DNA of 64,000 nt, from the NCBI GenBank assembly GCA_032358255.1, contig JAULBX010010767.1:42461-106460 (forward strand), given 5' to 3'. This stretch comes from Heterotrichella gracilis (taxonomy: Eukaryota; Sar; Xanthophyceae; Tribonematales; Xanthonemataceae). The notes below the pieces were generated by a model. The model was not told the origin of the DNA. It did not search any database and saw only the letters and a program-made list of their open reading frames with translations. The first letter of the stretch is position 1. Every line of letters begins with the position of its first letter. The position numbers and the translations under genes were made by a program. Positions 36,143 to 49,100 of this stretch are shown here, piece after piece.

Positions 36143-37960
36143 ATGCCTTCGGTCACGGCCTTGCGGCGATGGCTGGTGGCAGTGGCGCTGCTGAGGCTCC
36201 TTTCAGGCGCGTCCATACACACCGTGCAACGCATGCATATGATGTAGGCCATGGCATGCCATGCGTATCAGTCACCACATCGCCCACCCTTTGACCAAAA
36301 GGCTTACAGCTCGTTTCTCTGCGCCCAGTGTACCTTGGTTTCTTCAAACCCGAATATTTCCAAACCAAGCTGTTCAACAAGCGCCCTGATCAAGGTACGT
36401 TGCACTGGATCATGGCTCTTACCCTTAAGTTGCTCCCCAGCACCCACAAACAAGGGTATGGTACCTGCATGGTTGGCTCACAGCTTGCATTTTACGCAGT
36501 GACGGATCTATACGGGAGAACGTTTGGCACATGGACGCTGCTAACCTGCCTGCTCTGCCTGATATGCGCACGAGACCCAACAGTGCCCTCCATCTATGGT
36601 ACGGTCCCACTAAAACCCTTTACTCCTCTTGCTCCCCTAAAGAAGTGAATCCTTGCCTACGTCAGGTTTCAATTCCCTTGCACTACAACCCACCATCCTG
36701 GTTTCCTGTGGGTTCACGCCGCCCCTCAGGGACTTTCGGCCGGTTGTTGCTGTGAGTTAACCTGCAGTTTCCGCTGTCCATCACACTTATTAATAACTTT
36801 GGGAAATTTTGTCTCTTCTGCAAGGTTCCACACGGCTGCACTTTGCCTACCTATAAAGCCAGCTTGTTTAGCAGCATGAACAACTACTTACAACTCTGAA
36901 ACCAGTATTACCAGGCGGTTTTGGCAAGGCAACTGTGCTGTGCCAAAGGCAAAATGCATTCTTGCACGGTATTAGTGGCATGCATCCATTGATGGCATTT
37001 CCAGCTGTGACCCCTGGCGACGGATAAACCCCAAACTGGAACACCCTACTTAACCGCCAAAGCACATCCGACACCCACATCCTCTCCCAGCGCACCACCA
37101 TTGCGCCACGCACCCAGCACCCAGCCCTGCCTCCCAATGTTGCACCCGCACCCCCGCAGGCGCCACCCTGCTGTCCTTTGTGGGTGCGCTGCTGCACCTG
37201 GGTTCCGAACTGTTGTGGTTTGACACTATGGCGCTGTCGGGGGCAATTACGCCGCTCACCATCGCAGGTACGTCGGGGCGCGCAGCGGTTCTGAGTACCA
37301 AGCTCAGTCAAGTGGTGTTGTAACTCCCCTACATGGACAATGTTGTGGCACACATAGTTTGTGTATGGGTGCAGCATTTTCTGCATCCAGCATCATAGCA
37401 GAACATGTACTCTTACTTGTAGTTCTAGCTAGCAGGTTTGCACTATCAGCTGCAGGGGGAGCCGTGGCTGCTGCTAGGCATGGCTTGCAGCAGCCAACCG
37501 CTCCACGTCATTGTGTTAGTGTACCTCTGGTGCATGTTTAGGCTTGTGGTGGCTTTCTCCCGTGACTGGTGCCCCGCCTTCACTGTTCCGCCGCCCCTGC
37601 TGCAGGCATCTCAGTGCTCTGGATGGGTGCAGGCTGGAACTACTACACCAACATCGCTGCAACTACCATCGAGTAAGTACAGAGGTTGTGCATGATTTGA
37701 AGGGGGGCACGGCGCATGGCAAGGCCCCCACCTTTTTCCACCACATGTGCAACCGCCGCCGCACACTTCCTGCACACCCATTTATCACACATCCGCTGCC
37801 CTTGCACGCGTCTTGATGCTGCGGGGTCACATGCGGTGCCCACCAGCTGCATGGTCCAGCCAGCCCCTGTTGCCTAACACCCTGGCCTCTCCATTCACAC
37901 CCTGCATCCACATTCCTCTGCTGCAGGCTGGAGGAGGCAGTTGCGCCAAAGCGCGAGTGA
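36143..37960 (+). CDS. ERG28: ERG28, ER scaffold of sterol C-4 demethylation
   Basis: Four-helix ER membrane protein that tethers the sterol C-4 demethylase enzymes. Exons: 36143-36206, 36329-36394, 36500-36598, 37160-37267, 37606-37672 and 37927-37960, giving 145 residues, close to yeast and animal Erg28. The family hallmark GRTFGTWTLLTCLLCL is present, followed by LLSFVGALLHLGSELLWF and ISVLWMGAGWNYY. The start MPSVTALRRWLVAVALLRLL leads into YLGFFKPEYFQTKLFN. Intron 1 uses a GC donor (TTTCAG|GCGCGT), needed for frame. If the last intron were retained, translation would stop at 37676 after IAATTIE; the GTAAGT donor and the continuing acidic/basic tail favour splicing. Confidence 0.92.
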
Positions 37961-39854
37961 ACCACAGGGGTGGTCGTACCAGGGGGCAAGCAATGGGCCT
38001 GTGCATGTTGCCGTGGTAGCGCTCAAGGTTGGATGACGAGCGGTGGCTGGGCCTGCGTGTCAGTAGCTTCTTCGTTGTCACCCCAGTGTTTTCTTGACTC
38101 GCTGGCAGCAGTGCCTGCTGTGGCGCAGGACTGGCAGCGCTTGCGTGCTCAGAAACACATCAATGGGGATGACCTTGGTTAATGGTGATGGCCATGTTGG
38201 CCTGAGGCGATCAGAGCGCTGGAGCGGTGCAGAGGGTTGTGGCGGGACTTTGCGGGCAGTTGCGAGTGGGCTGGTTGAGGCACCACTGCAATCATGTCAT
38301 GGCAGTGGTGTATGCAATGGCCATGGGCTACCTCTTCTTGGGTGTGGGCATCATTGCAGCAGCAATTTGTGAGGCGCAGCTGGGGTACCGGTGGCGCTTT
38401 GAGGGCAGCAGTTGGGTTGGTACGCAGGCAAGCACTGCGGGCTATCTAATCCACCAGGATTCAATTACTCGGGGTGGCCCTGTTGGAAGCAATGCCATTT
38501 CCAATGGGAGTCCAGCTTTCAGTTTGAGGTGCATGGTCGATGACGCTTTGTGTAAACAGTAATGGAGATTACCATTGGGTTGCAGTAATATGTTGGATGC
38601 GCATGAGTGTATAGACCCAATAGGTGCATATTATGTGCGGCATTCTCGGCACCATGTGGAGTTCGTGGAGTCACACTGTCAGCCCGGGAAAACGTAGCGC
38701 CAGGTTGAAGTTAAACCCCAATTATTAGCCTCATACGTTGCCCTGCTGAAATACCAAAAAATGGAGCGCATGTTAGAGAACAGGCTGCCGCAGCTGCATT
38801 GGCGATGCCATCATGATGATCACTGGCAGTGCCTGGAATTCCTGAGCTCCAATAGTGCGCAGCGCTGCACATTTCTGTCTGGTGGACGCCGCCGGGAGCC
38901 ATTGGCGATATAATCATGAGTGGAATCCGCTCATGACCTTGAATTCAATCTTAAAGAGTTTTTGAATGGTCAGACTTGCGACTGCAGTATGCAATTTCAT
39001 GAGACTCAGTTGCAGACCGCCTGGCGATGGCCCATTCAATTATTGACCTACAATTGGCCGAATGGCTGAGCCTAACTTGGCCTGGCAGCTGCTGCCCACA
39101 AGTGGCATTGGCCTGACACTTGTTACTGCTTCTTTCCAAAAGAGTCTCCCGCGGTTGCCAGGCAGCTCCGTAATAATATCCAGCTTGGTTACAAACAAAC
39201 AAAAGGCGTTCCAAGCCGTCAACGGCTTATTGCCCTGCGTGCCCCAGCTTGGTTTACATTTGGTAAAACCCTCCATGAGCCCAAGTGGCTTCACGCAGTC
39301 AGCACAGCCTGGTAGCTTGCTGCCATGAACAGCCAATGCAGCCACACGAGTAATGAGCTATCAAAAGCTGCCTATGGAACACCCAAACATAAAACGTACC
39401 CCACATGCCACAACAAAAGCAAACCATCAATGCATGTCCAACCTGAAGTGCCAGCACTAAACCACCGTATGCAAAGTACACAGTCTATGCTCTTTGTACT
39501 AAGCGAGCTCAGTAGTGTCCTCACAACCCATCTTGGCAGAGCACAGCGCCTACCCAAGCGCCGCTGCCAGTGCGCCCCCGCCGTGCGCTAAAAAACAACA
39601 CCCGTCTTGCCCATTGTCTGTATGACATGCAGCAAATCATCATCCAGCACCTTAAAGCCATGTCCCACATCGCCTGGACAGGGACAGGAGGGCTGATCCC
39701 TGGCAATACACCCCCCCGATGCGCCGCAGCTGATTCTGCAGCCCCCCTTACCATCCCTGCCTCTCCCTCATATGCGCCATTGTCAATCCATGCTCACAGC
39801 AACTGCAATACCTTTGCTGGTACGGAGGCGGCACCTGTACAGCTGCGAATGCGC
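37961..39854. other. Convergent intergenic region ERG28 / eIF4E
   Basis: About 1.9 kb between two 3' ends, the longest gene-poor stretch. A plus-strand frame near 38300-38400 encodes a hydrophobic run (MAVVYAMAMGYLFLGVGIIA) but has no supported start, splice context or homology. TGTAA occurs at 38551, about 590 bases past ERG28. No transposon or RNA gene recognised. Confidence 0.4.
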
Positions 39855-41276
39855 CTACACAGTGTACTTGTCCTTGGCCTTGCGGTCCTGTGTCTTGGCA
39901 TCGTGCTGCAGCAAGAGGAGAGTACGGAGTTAGCAAAGGTGAGAGGGTATGCCAGCACGCATTAAGACCGAATGGTGTCCGCCCGCATGAGAGTGGCATG
40001 CAAAACGTGGTGGTAGGTGGGTGCACATGCTTCTGAGGTGTGGGTGTTGTGGAACAAGATATTGCAGAGCATGGCGCGCAACAGTTTATGGTGCATGAGA
40101 AGCATTGCTGCTTTCGTGCAATGCACTGAAGTGCAGCGTGATACAATGCAATATTGCAAAAATGTGGTTGCAAAGTTTTGCAGAACACGTACATGGGACA
40201 GATAGCCAATCCTCTCGGTGTCTGGGAACTCCAGGAACTGCCTGAATTGCTTGCCCAGGCTCATCTGCATCCCGCACAGCACACTGCTCAGTCTTTGTGA
40301 TCCTAAAACAAGAATGTGCAGGCAGGTGCATCCACCGTGCAACCCAGGCAGGTCCATCTGCTGTGATAAAGGCTGTGGCAAGTGGGTACGGGTGCAGGAT
40401 TCGTACCTGTGCTGCCTCGTTGCTGGCAGTCTTGGTCCAGAGGCTGAGCCTGTCCTGCTTTGTCCTCACGCTCACCACCACTCCGCACACGTCATCGCTC
40501 TCTGTGAACTGCTCACCGATGCAGGCTAGCAACTGCAGCAAAATATGGGACAGACCAATTTAGTGTTGGGTGGGAACCAGACCAGCCAGAATAAAACTAC
40601 TGGACACAGTAGGTCTGCAACAAGGAACATCCAGCATGGCGCTTGTGCTCTGTGTATGGGTTAGTTGCGCACCGAGTTGAGCCACAAGGTGTCGGTGACT
40701 TCTTTCCTGCCCCTTGCCACCAGTGCTGTCCACTTGCCACCGCTCTCACACTTTGCATCCTCCCACTTGGGCTCAATGCCCTCCTTGAACACGGCAAAGT
40801 CCATCCCAGGGCCCAGCTTGCTTGGTGGGATGACGTTGTTGTATAAACTGCGTGCCAGATAAACCACCTCAATCACCCTCCATGCCTAATGGCTGGATGT
40901 GCTGCATGCCTTCACCACATGATGACCCAGCACGATGCAAATAGGTAACATACTGCATAGGTGTGGAGATGCACAGTGGACAAGCCAGTTTGCACCAGGT
41001 CACGCCATATAAGAGCACAATGGAAGTCACGACACCCAGCTGTGCATGTGCCTGCATCGCAGTGGTGCCGTACCACCAGAAGTCTTCCACCGTCGAGAAG
41101 GTGTAGATGGACCTCAACGTCGAGCCCCAGGTGTTGGCGGTCTTGCTGCCTGTCATACCACTGTCAAACCATAGGGTCCACTTGGTTTCGAGTGGGTGCT
41201 TTTTGCTGAAGTCCGGCTCGCCTGTTTCCTGTTCGGTAGACTGGGGGATCTCTCCTTCTTCCCTTTCGTCAGCCAT
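39855..41276 (-). CDS. EIF4E: eIF4E, mRNA cap-binding translation initiation factor
   Basis: Binds the 7-methylguanosine cap and eIF4G to start translation. Exons 41276-41074, 40847-40673, 40532-40407, 40264-40193 and 39905-39855 give 208 residues, standard for the family. Seen: [13 protein letters not shown]; the cap-stacking Trp in [25 protein letters not shown] (eIF4G-binding face); the second cap Trp in [13 protein letters not shown]; then SGGKW. The C-terminus carries [19 protein letters not shown] and the basic tail KAKDKYTV. The start was taken at 41276 ([12 protein letters not shown]), the only nearby ATG in frame. All junctions are GT-AG in phase. Its promoter lies between it and the coiled-coil gene. 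Confidence 0.97.
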
Positions 41277-42089
41277 TGCGAAGTTCAGGTATCGCAGCCC
41301 AAATGTGTTCAAGGTTGATGTACTGCCAAACAAGTAGTGGGCTGGTTAGCAGTGATGCCTCCCGAAGCCCGCCCCTAGCAGGGTACAGGGAGCTGCACTG
41401 AGTGCAGTTACACTGTCCAAAAAGCACTGCACACCCTATTGATACGTTTGTTCCCTTCAATAAACAAACGTGCTGGTGTTTGTGGCCAATCACAACAAGC
41501 ATCGCCGGCTGCCATCGTCCTTCGCTGGCACAGCCGTCTCTAGAAGACCTCCCCGCTTCTCGCTGTGTGCACCACACCTTTTTTGTACAAAATCAACTTC
41601 AAGGGGAGGGAAACTCCAAATAATTATTCCAGTTGTTGCAGAAATAGCAATTTTTAATAATTGCTAATTACTTTCCTAAAAATTAATCATCACCAACGCC
41701 CCATGCAGCAATGAGCAGCCACTGTGGCACGCGTCTGTCTGTTGCGTCTACTTGGGCAAAGCATACAACCCAGTCATCATTGTTGCTTAGCACCCTCCAA
41801 TTAAATCTATAAAGTTTCATAGTGTGCCTGCCGCAACTGGTGCAAGTTCACCCTACAAAACTGTGCTACCTGCTTGTCCCTCCCGCTCAGCCTTGTCCTT
41901 GCAAGTTTTTAGTGCCACAAGGGCCCCGCACATGTGTACACCAACCGTGGGGCCCGCACTCCAATTTTCAGTGGCACAACAATATACATCTAGTTTGGGT
42001 ACACCTGTCACATAGATAGCAGCTGAAAGCAACACCTGGATCAGATTACCCATCACACAGGTTCCAGCAGCCGTGCAACCCCTTCCTGC
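41277..42089. promoter_or_regulatory. Upstream region of eIF4E
   Basis: About 810 bases between the eIF4E start and the coiled-coil gene's stop. It includes an AT-rich block at about 41620-41695 unlike the surrounding GC-rich DNA. No coding signal. Confidence 0.4.
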
Positions 42090-44547
42090 TCATCCCTCCA
42101 GCTCCTCCCTGATCTCTGCTGCCTGCCCCGCCAGCGCCGCGCGACAGTCCGCCACCTGGCGCAGTGCATCGCCTAGCTGGAGCTGCAGGGCCGCCACGCT
42201 GGCATCGCGCGCTGCAACCACACCCCTGAAGCGCGCCTCCAGGGCAGACAGCTCCCGTGCCTTGCGGGCGCGGTAGTCAGACAGCTGTGCATGGCAGGGA
42301 AACCCTTTGAGGGCAAATGGTGATCGGAAACAGTTGCCATTGCCAAGGGTACAGGATAGTTCAGAGGGGCCGTATAATTGCGAGGAACAACAAAACCATG
42401 CTTGCATGTATATATACATGCCCAAATATCCAGGTGTTCTCAGTTAGTCACAACACAACAGCATCCAGGAACCCGCATGAGCCCGCTGCACAGCCACTTA
42501 TTAGCCAGCACATGGCAGTGGCCCTGTCTGCTAAATTTCTGCAGCTACACAGCACATACCATCAATGCAGCATTATGCATGGAATGCTCCTCTCCCAAGG
42601 CCATGGTCTTCATATTCATGGATAGCCCATTCAACCCCACCCCCACCCACCTGCTGCTCATGCTGAGCCTGCGCCTCCTGTAATGCCGCCTCCCCCTCCT
42701 CCTTTGCCCTGCGTGCGTCCCCCCTTGCCGCCTCCCCTGCCCCTGCTTCCCTTTGTAGCCGAGCAGCCAGGCCCTCCACCACCTGCTCCAGCTCGGAAAT
42801 GGCGCCTTGAAGCTGCGCACGGGAATTGGGTGAAAACTTTGTATTGCACACAGCGTTGATGAGGGATAATGGGGATGGGGTTTTGTCTAAAAGTGGTGGT
42901 GCATTTCTGCATGCAGATGATGGGGCATGGGTAGTGCAACAGCGCGGCAAGTGTTTTTGCTGCAGATCATTTGTGGCGGAAAATGAGGCGTACAGTATTA
43001 CTGCAGCAAATACCATCACTGCAGCAATATTGACCTAATGCCCGTGATATTGCCAAGGTTCTCCTAGATTAATCCCTTGCATTGCAAATGGGCATTAAAG
43101 GCTGCAAATAAAGGCATGCAACAATTGATGGGCATCATACATGGTCAGCTCAGTCCTTGCAAGGCGGCGCATGTGCCCTCACCTGCTTGCACTGCTCCTG
43201 TGCCTGCCGAGCCTCATGCTGCGCTGCGGCCAGTGAGGCTGTGTGCTCCTGGCGCTGGGAGTCCCTGCACCGCAACGGAGCACCATCAAAGCATGCGCCA
43301 ATGGACACGCAATGAAGACATGGCATGCAGAGACGCTGGCAATCAAGCTAATTTGCAGTGGCAGCTGGATGTGGTAACCAACGCAATGCCATATACAGGT
43401 GGCAGACAGGTATATGCTTGGCAGCAATGTCTGGTTGCAGTGGTAGAACGCCGGGTAGAACGCCCATGTGCATTTATCTTCATCCCAGCCTGCTACAATT
43501 GCACGATGTCAGCATCGCATTAATGATTTTGGGCGTACCATTCCTGCTGCGCTGCCTGCCACTGCTGCTTCACCTGCTTCACCTCCCCCTGCATCCTTGC
43601 ACCCTCAAGTGCGGACCACTCAGCGGTCTTGCGCTCAATGAGCGCCATGTCATCACGCAGCTGCTGGGCCTCAACCTCCTGTGGGAATGGGAAATTACAG
43701 GGGGAGCATTACAGCATGGATGATCAACCAGGAAGGACAGCATCACAGGCAGGGGTATCAGCGCAGCCATAAATGACCATGGCTGCATGAATTCTGGCGC
43801 TAGGGTTTGCGGTGTACAGGGTTTAGGGTACCCACCAGCTGCTGCCTAGACTGATCAAATTGCGTTTGCATCTCGTTGATTGTTTCTTCATGCATGCTTT
43901 CGACTTGTGCCAAGTGCTCTGCATGTTCGTCATCCTTCCTACCCAGCTGCAAGGCCAGCGCATCGGCTTTGGCTTTAAGTTGCCTGCAGTCTCTGGATAC
44001 AAGGGGGGTACCAAGTTGGTTGGTCACCTGACAAATAATATATTCATTGGCACTGAGATGTGAACAAGGAGCTGTAGAATACAGCACTGGTGAAAAGGGG
44101 CAGCCATCACCTCTCTGACTGTTGCCTTGTTTTCGCTGCCCGCTCAAGGTTATCCTTCAGCTGCTTCTGAAGCCCTTCAATGCGGGTCTGGTACTCTGAC
44201 TCTCTTTGCTGGAACTGAACTTCCTGCTTTTGAAGAAGCAACGACTCCAGCTGCAATGGTCGCCACCTTGGTCAGTGACAAGATTGTTGACTGAGGCAGT
44301 AGGCAGCTTTTGCATACAGGACCCATTGCACCCAGTGACACCACCCCTCGCACAGATTTGCTGGTAACCAAAGATGTATGTGCTCAAGATGTTAAACATA
44401 TTTGGCAACCTAATCAGGTTGCATGGCTAAAGGCTTTCAGCACCTTTTTCGAGGTCTTGCTAGCCTGCGGTGAGGTTGACTGTGAGTCTGTTTTCAAGGC
44501 TGACACCTGCTGACGCAGTTTCTCGTATTGTTCTCTACCCAATCCAC
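42090..44547 (-). CDS. Coiled-coil protein, 5' end unresolved
   Basis: Seven consecutive exons keep one phase: 44547-44444, 44250-44111, 43992-43836, 43678-43539, 43264-43183, 42812-42651 and 42284-42090, about 326 codons. Nearly all of it is heptad-like, charged helix: LESLLLQKQEVQFQQRESEY, AKADALALQLGRKDDEHAEH, EVEAQQLRDDMALIERKTAE, AISELEQVVEGLAARLQREA, and a last segment ALEARFRGVVAARDASVAAL. There is no catalytic or binding motif. Such proteins are often centriolar, basal-body, flagellar or Golgi structural parts, but no orthologue was recognised. Exon 44547 starts in phase 1, so at least one upstream exon with the start codon is missing; no convincing candidate was found between 44550 and 45100. 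Confidence 0.75.
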
Positions 44548-46116
44548 CTGCGGTTTGGGATCACATATTGCTGTGTGCGTTGCGTCTAGTGCGCCCACCA
44601 AGGCCACTTACAGGCACAACAACCATCCCCCCCCCATGTTCCCAGGTAAGTGCTGGGATGCCGCTACATGCACGCCATTGTGACACTTGCTAACTTAAGA
44701 CGACATAAACTGGTACTTGATATTACGAAATTTGTATCAGGTTCGACGGTCCCAAAAGAACAGTCGGGTGTGCATTAATGTATATGCATGCAGTGAAGTC
44801 CCTCCCGAGAGAAACTCAGCAAGGCCAGGGGTTCCTACCAGAACTAGGCCTTCCAGACGACATCCCGCTTTGCTGCTAGTTTCCGACAGACGAAGAACAG
44901 CAAGGTAGTAGTGGGCTTCCACTTATTTGCTGAGTTGACCAATAGGATTGTTGGGCGCCCACTTCGTTTGCACTGCACTGTTTGGTCACGTCGTGGAGAC
45001 GAAGCAGGGAAGCTGGCAAACGGAGTGGGTTCTCTTATCATAGTCCTTTTCTGCTTGCCACTGCCTCCCAGGTTGTGAAGTTCTTCAGCATAGTCGCCAG
45101 TTGCTTGAGACTAACATATCGACTAAAGAAGAGCTGTGCGAGGGTCTTAGGGTGGAGGGTTTAGGGTCTTGCTAGCGACCATGTTCACCCTCCCGATGTT
45201 GCCAGATCACAATGCCGGTCCTCTTGTGTGACACTTTCCTCTGTGCCCGTTACATATGGATTGTTACAACTGGCTATTGATAAACCCTTGCAGGGTTGCC
45301 AACTGACTGCTGTTTGCTGGGTGGCAAGCGTCAAGAGTTAAATAGTGCATGTTCAGAACACTGCAAAAAAGGGCACATGCAGGTGCGGGTATCATGTGCA
45401 CTTTGCAAATGTGAAGGTGCAACACATGCGATTCGCCAATACTAATGCCCAGTGCGTGTGCGTTGCACCAGCTGTAACGCTGCACACCACGTGACTGGAG
45501 CCTTTGAATACATCTGCATTGCTGCCTGACACGCAGAATAGGCGGGCCGTGTGAGGCAATTAATCAGTGTTCAACATAACTCAAGCTGGGCCGAATTGGC
45601 ACAGCATTGCATAATAGCATGTACATCAATTTTCGGCTTCTACCAGAGGTGGCTAGAGTCCTGGTGTACATATTAACACCCCTGCTTCTATAGTGATGAT
45701 CGCTTGTTGGAGTCTACCAGGCAGCAAAAGAATAACAGACAATTAAAAGACAAGTACGTTCACAGATGTGGGAGACTAGGGGACATGGAATGGAGTGGCA
45801 ACGTTGGCCTGGTCTGATAACTAGCACGTGCACGTGCGCATGACACCAGGAAGATGACAACAAGACGATAATAATGCGAAGTGCACAAGGGAATTTGCAC
45901 TTGAAAAATGCAAAAAAGCAGTAAACAAAATCAATGACCAGTGTTGCAAAACTTGTCAAGACATATTCACAGCACGCCCTATCTCAATGCCGCGTACAAA
46001 TGATTATACATATTTGCAATTCTAAAGCACCACGCCACCGCCACCTTTCTGGGTTGCCTCACCGGCTGGTGTGTTTGTGCTGTGCCCAGTCCCATTGCCT
46101 GGCGCCACCCCGCATT
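44548..46116. other. Interval between the SMP/C2 gene and the coiled-coil gene
   Basis: About 1.57 kb. It must contain the missing first exon(s) and promoter of the coiled-coil gene. A minus-strand ATG at 45041 opens a 65-codon frame that cannot be joined in phase by a clear donor. TTTAGGG-like motifs lie at about 45148-45170. Otherwise nothing recognised. Confidence 0.4.
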
Positions 46117-49100
46117 CTAGTAGGCCGGGTACCACGCCATGGCCAAAGTGATCTTGCCCGTGCTGGTTGCCGGCAGTGCGGTGGAGGTTGGCTTGAGTGT
46201 GAGGTCCCACACGCCCTGCACGTGGCCCTCGCCCATGGCGCGACGTATGGGAATCTCAACCGAACCGATCTGCGGGGTAGGGGCAAAAAAATGTGGGCGA
46301 GGGCAAGGCAACAGAGAGAAAATGCGGCAGCTGTCTTTGTGGGAGCACCCTGCATGACGCCATCAATTCATGCATGGCATGCTGGATTCAATGCTGAAAG
46401 GCCAGGGAGGACCGGTGTCATATGCCGACACCTGAATGACCTTTTCTTGTAATTGGCCATGCAACACATCAAATATTTGGTCAGTGACAAAGGCGCGCAC
46501 CTTCTGCACCAGCGAGTGCATCTGCTGCGGCGGGTAGGAGGTGAGGTAGTACCAGATGCTGGCGGTCAAGTAGTGGCCCACATCACCCACCGTCAGCCGC
46601 ACAGACTTGGACTGCACATGGGGGTGCGTGGGTCTTGATGCCTTGAGCATGGCCAAGTGGTATGAAGGTAACAATGCAGAGCCACAAGTGTGTACTGCGA
46701 TGGCGTGTTTGGGCCAAAGCACCATGGTCGTCATTAGGCTGCACTGTGGGTTGGGCACACTAGGCACACCAGCACCATAATTGCGATTGCCGCAGCTCAG
46801 AAGAGCATTATGTTTTTACTCCCAAGCGCAGCGCATGTCCGACCGGGGGTGGCTATAGGACCACCCCGCACCCTACACGCTGCGTACAGACAGCAGCATA
46901 CTATGCCTTCCAAGGGGGGCTAACATGCAACTATATTCCAATTGCACATACACCCCCCTGACCTTCCCCTCCCCATGTCCTCACCTTGACGTCCTCCCCC
47001 TCGACCACGTACGCAAAGGGGTGGTCCCACGTGCACGCGCTGCTGGTCACATGCACAGGCATCACGTCGCGCCGCTCGCGCTCCCCCACCTCCACAAACA
47101 GGATGGGCCGCCTGAACTGCAGCGAGCGGGAGGTGGTGCGCAGGACCTTGATGAGCAGCACCGCGCTGCCACCTGGCGCCGCAGGGCTGCGCGGGATGGC
47201 GCCAGGTGGCGCGCTGTGGCTAGCGGCCAGGCTGGCGGCGCTGGTAGAGGCGTGAAGCGGCGGCTGTGGTGGGCCGCTGCTGCTGGTGGAGGCCTCGCTG
47301 GGGCGCTCCAGGGCCACCCCAGGGGCTGGCAAGGTGGGTGCGTCGGGGGAGGTAAGTGGGGATGGTGCGGGCAGCGCCCCGACCTGGCTGAGGGCTTGCC
47401 AGGGGGTGGTGTCGGAGCCCTGGAGGCACAGGTGCTCGGGCACACTGCCCGACTTCCTTGGCGCGCCCAGGCGCCGCTCCTGGCGGCTGTCAAGTGACAG
47501 CCGTGACGCGCTGCGCACCGGGGTGGATGCGTCACGCGCGCCCAGCCGGGTACTGGACTGGCCCCTGCTGGGGATTGAGAAATCCTCGGCCTGCAGCGCT
47601 GCCAGGTTGTACTTGAGGCTGGGCTCGGAGTACAGCTTGGAGTGATCCTTACTGGTTGCAGCGGCAAGCGACACAGCTGCAGTGCTGGGGACCCTGCTCA
47701 GACCCTCCGGAAGGGTTTCTGACGCCGGGTTGAACATGGATTGGCCAGAGGAGGGCCGCGTGAGCGCTGGGGAGGAGCGGGCTGATGCTGCTGGGGCCGA
47801 TTCGCTGCGCTGGGCCTCAGATGGTGTGTTGAGGGGGGCGCTGGGCTGCTGTGCTGTGGGTATGGGGTGCGATGTGGGCCCTTTTTGCTGTGGACTGTGC
47901 CTGTGCACTGGCTGGAAGGTCACTCGCAGGTGGAGGAGGGTGGGGATGTCGTGAGGGAGGCTGGGTGCGCCATGAGAGCCATCCTGAACAGGATCAACAT
48001 TACAGTAATCATGTGATATCATTGGCCACATGTGAGGATGTGGGTAACCTTGCATCGTGGATGCGGTTTGACGTTGCAGAGGTTAAACGTTGAATGTTAA
48101 ACTTATCAGAAATGCATGCAACAGATTCAAAGTTTGCATACATAGTGATAATCATCCAGTGCCAAGAGCAAAGTGGCAAGAGCATTTGGATCAGGTTTTC
48201 CGCTTCCACACCTGATCAGAGCCAAATTGTGTCACCTCATAGCTGACGTGGCGAGTGGCCTCTGTCAAGATGTGAGAAGCACTGACACCTGCACAGGCAT
48301 GTCAACTGAATACCAGTATGACATACGTACGAGGTTGACTATCTCTCAAACACACCAATGTTAATCATGGCCACAGGTGGTGTTACCTCGCTTTGTGATG
48401 GGTCGGTACATCTCCTCCAGCATGGCCTCATAGTCTGGCATTGCTTGCTCATCTGCCATCAATTCCCCGTCTGCAACACAACTAATAATGTGAAACCTTG
48501 TTTGTGAGCTACAGGAAAAACATTGGCACAATCATCAACTTCCAAAAGGGATTTTGCCAAGAATGAATTGCTGTACCATCTGAGTCAGAGTCTTGATCCT
48601 CTTTAGTCTTCATGCTGTATTTTGCACTGCGCATGACAGGGCCCAGGAAGTCGCTCTTCTCCTGCTGCATGCTCTTGGACTCTGGGTACAGCATGGGCAG
48701 CCAGTCCCCTTCTGAAAAGTTTGGGGGTTCCATTGCACCCACAGGTTTGTGCCGCCCTGCAGGGCAGGAGGATCAAGGCTCAGGCAGGGGGTCGATCGAT
48801 GGGAGGTATGGTATACAGGGGCAGTGCTGACTCTTCAATAGAAAGAAAGGAAACGACCACAGGTGGCAGTCCGGGTACAACCCACAGGGTGTGTTTCGGC
48901 TTGCCATACACCAAACAAGGGTGGATCTACATGGAACAGCACCATGAGTACCAGCTGTTCATATCCATACGAGTGTAATTTGTAGTGACATAGGGCAATG
49001 ATGCTTGGGCACAAAGGATCACCTGATTTTGCATCGTTTGGTTGATCCCACAACCCACCGCTGCCAAACCCCAACCCCGACAAAGCAGCCTTTGCACGAT

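Noticed and set aside
44676-44755. Possible tRNA with a GGTTCGA T-loop near 44739
   Set aside because: No matching D-arm, anticodon arm or acceptor stem could be drawn 70-75 bases upstream.
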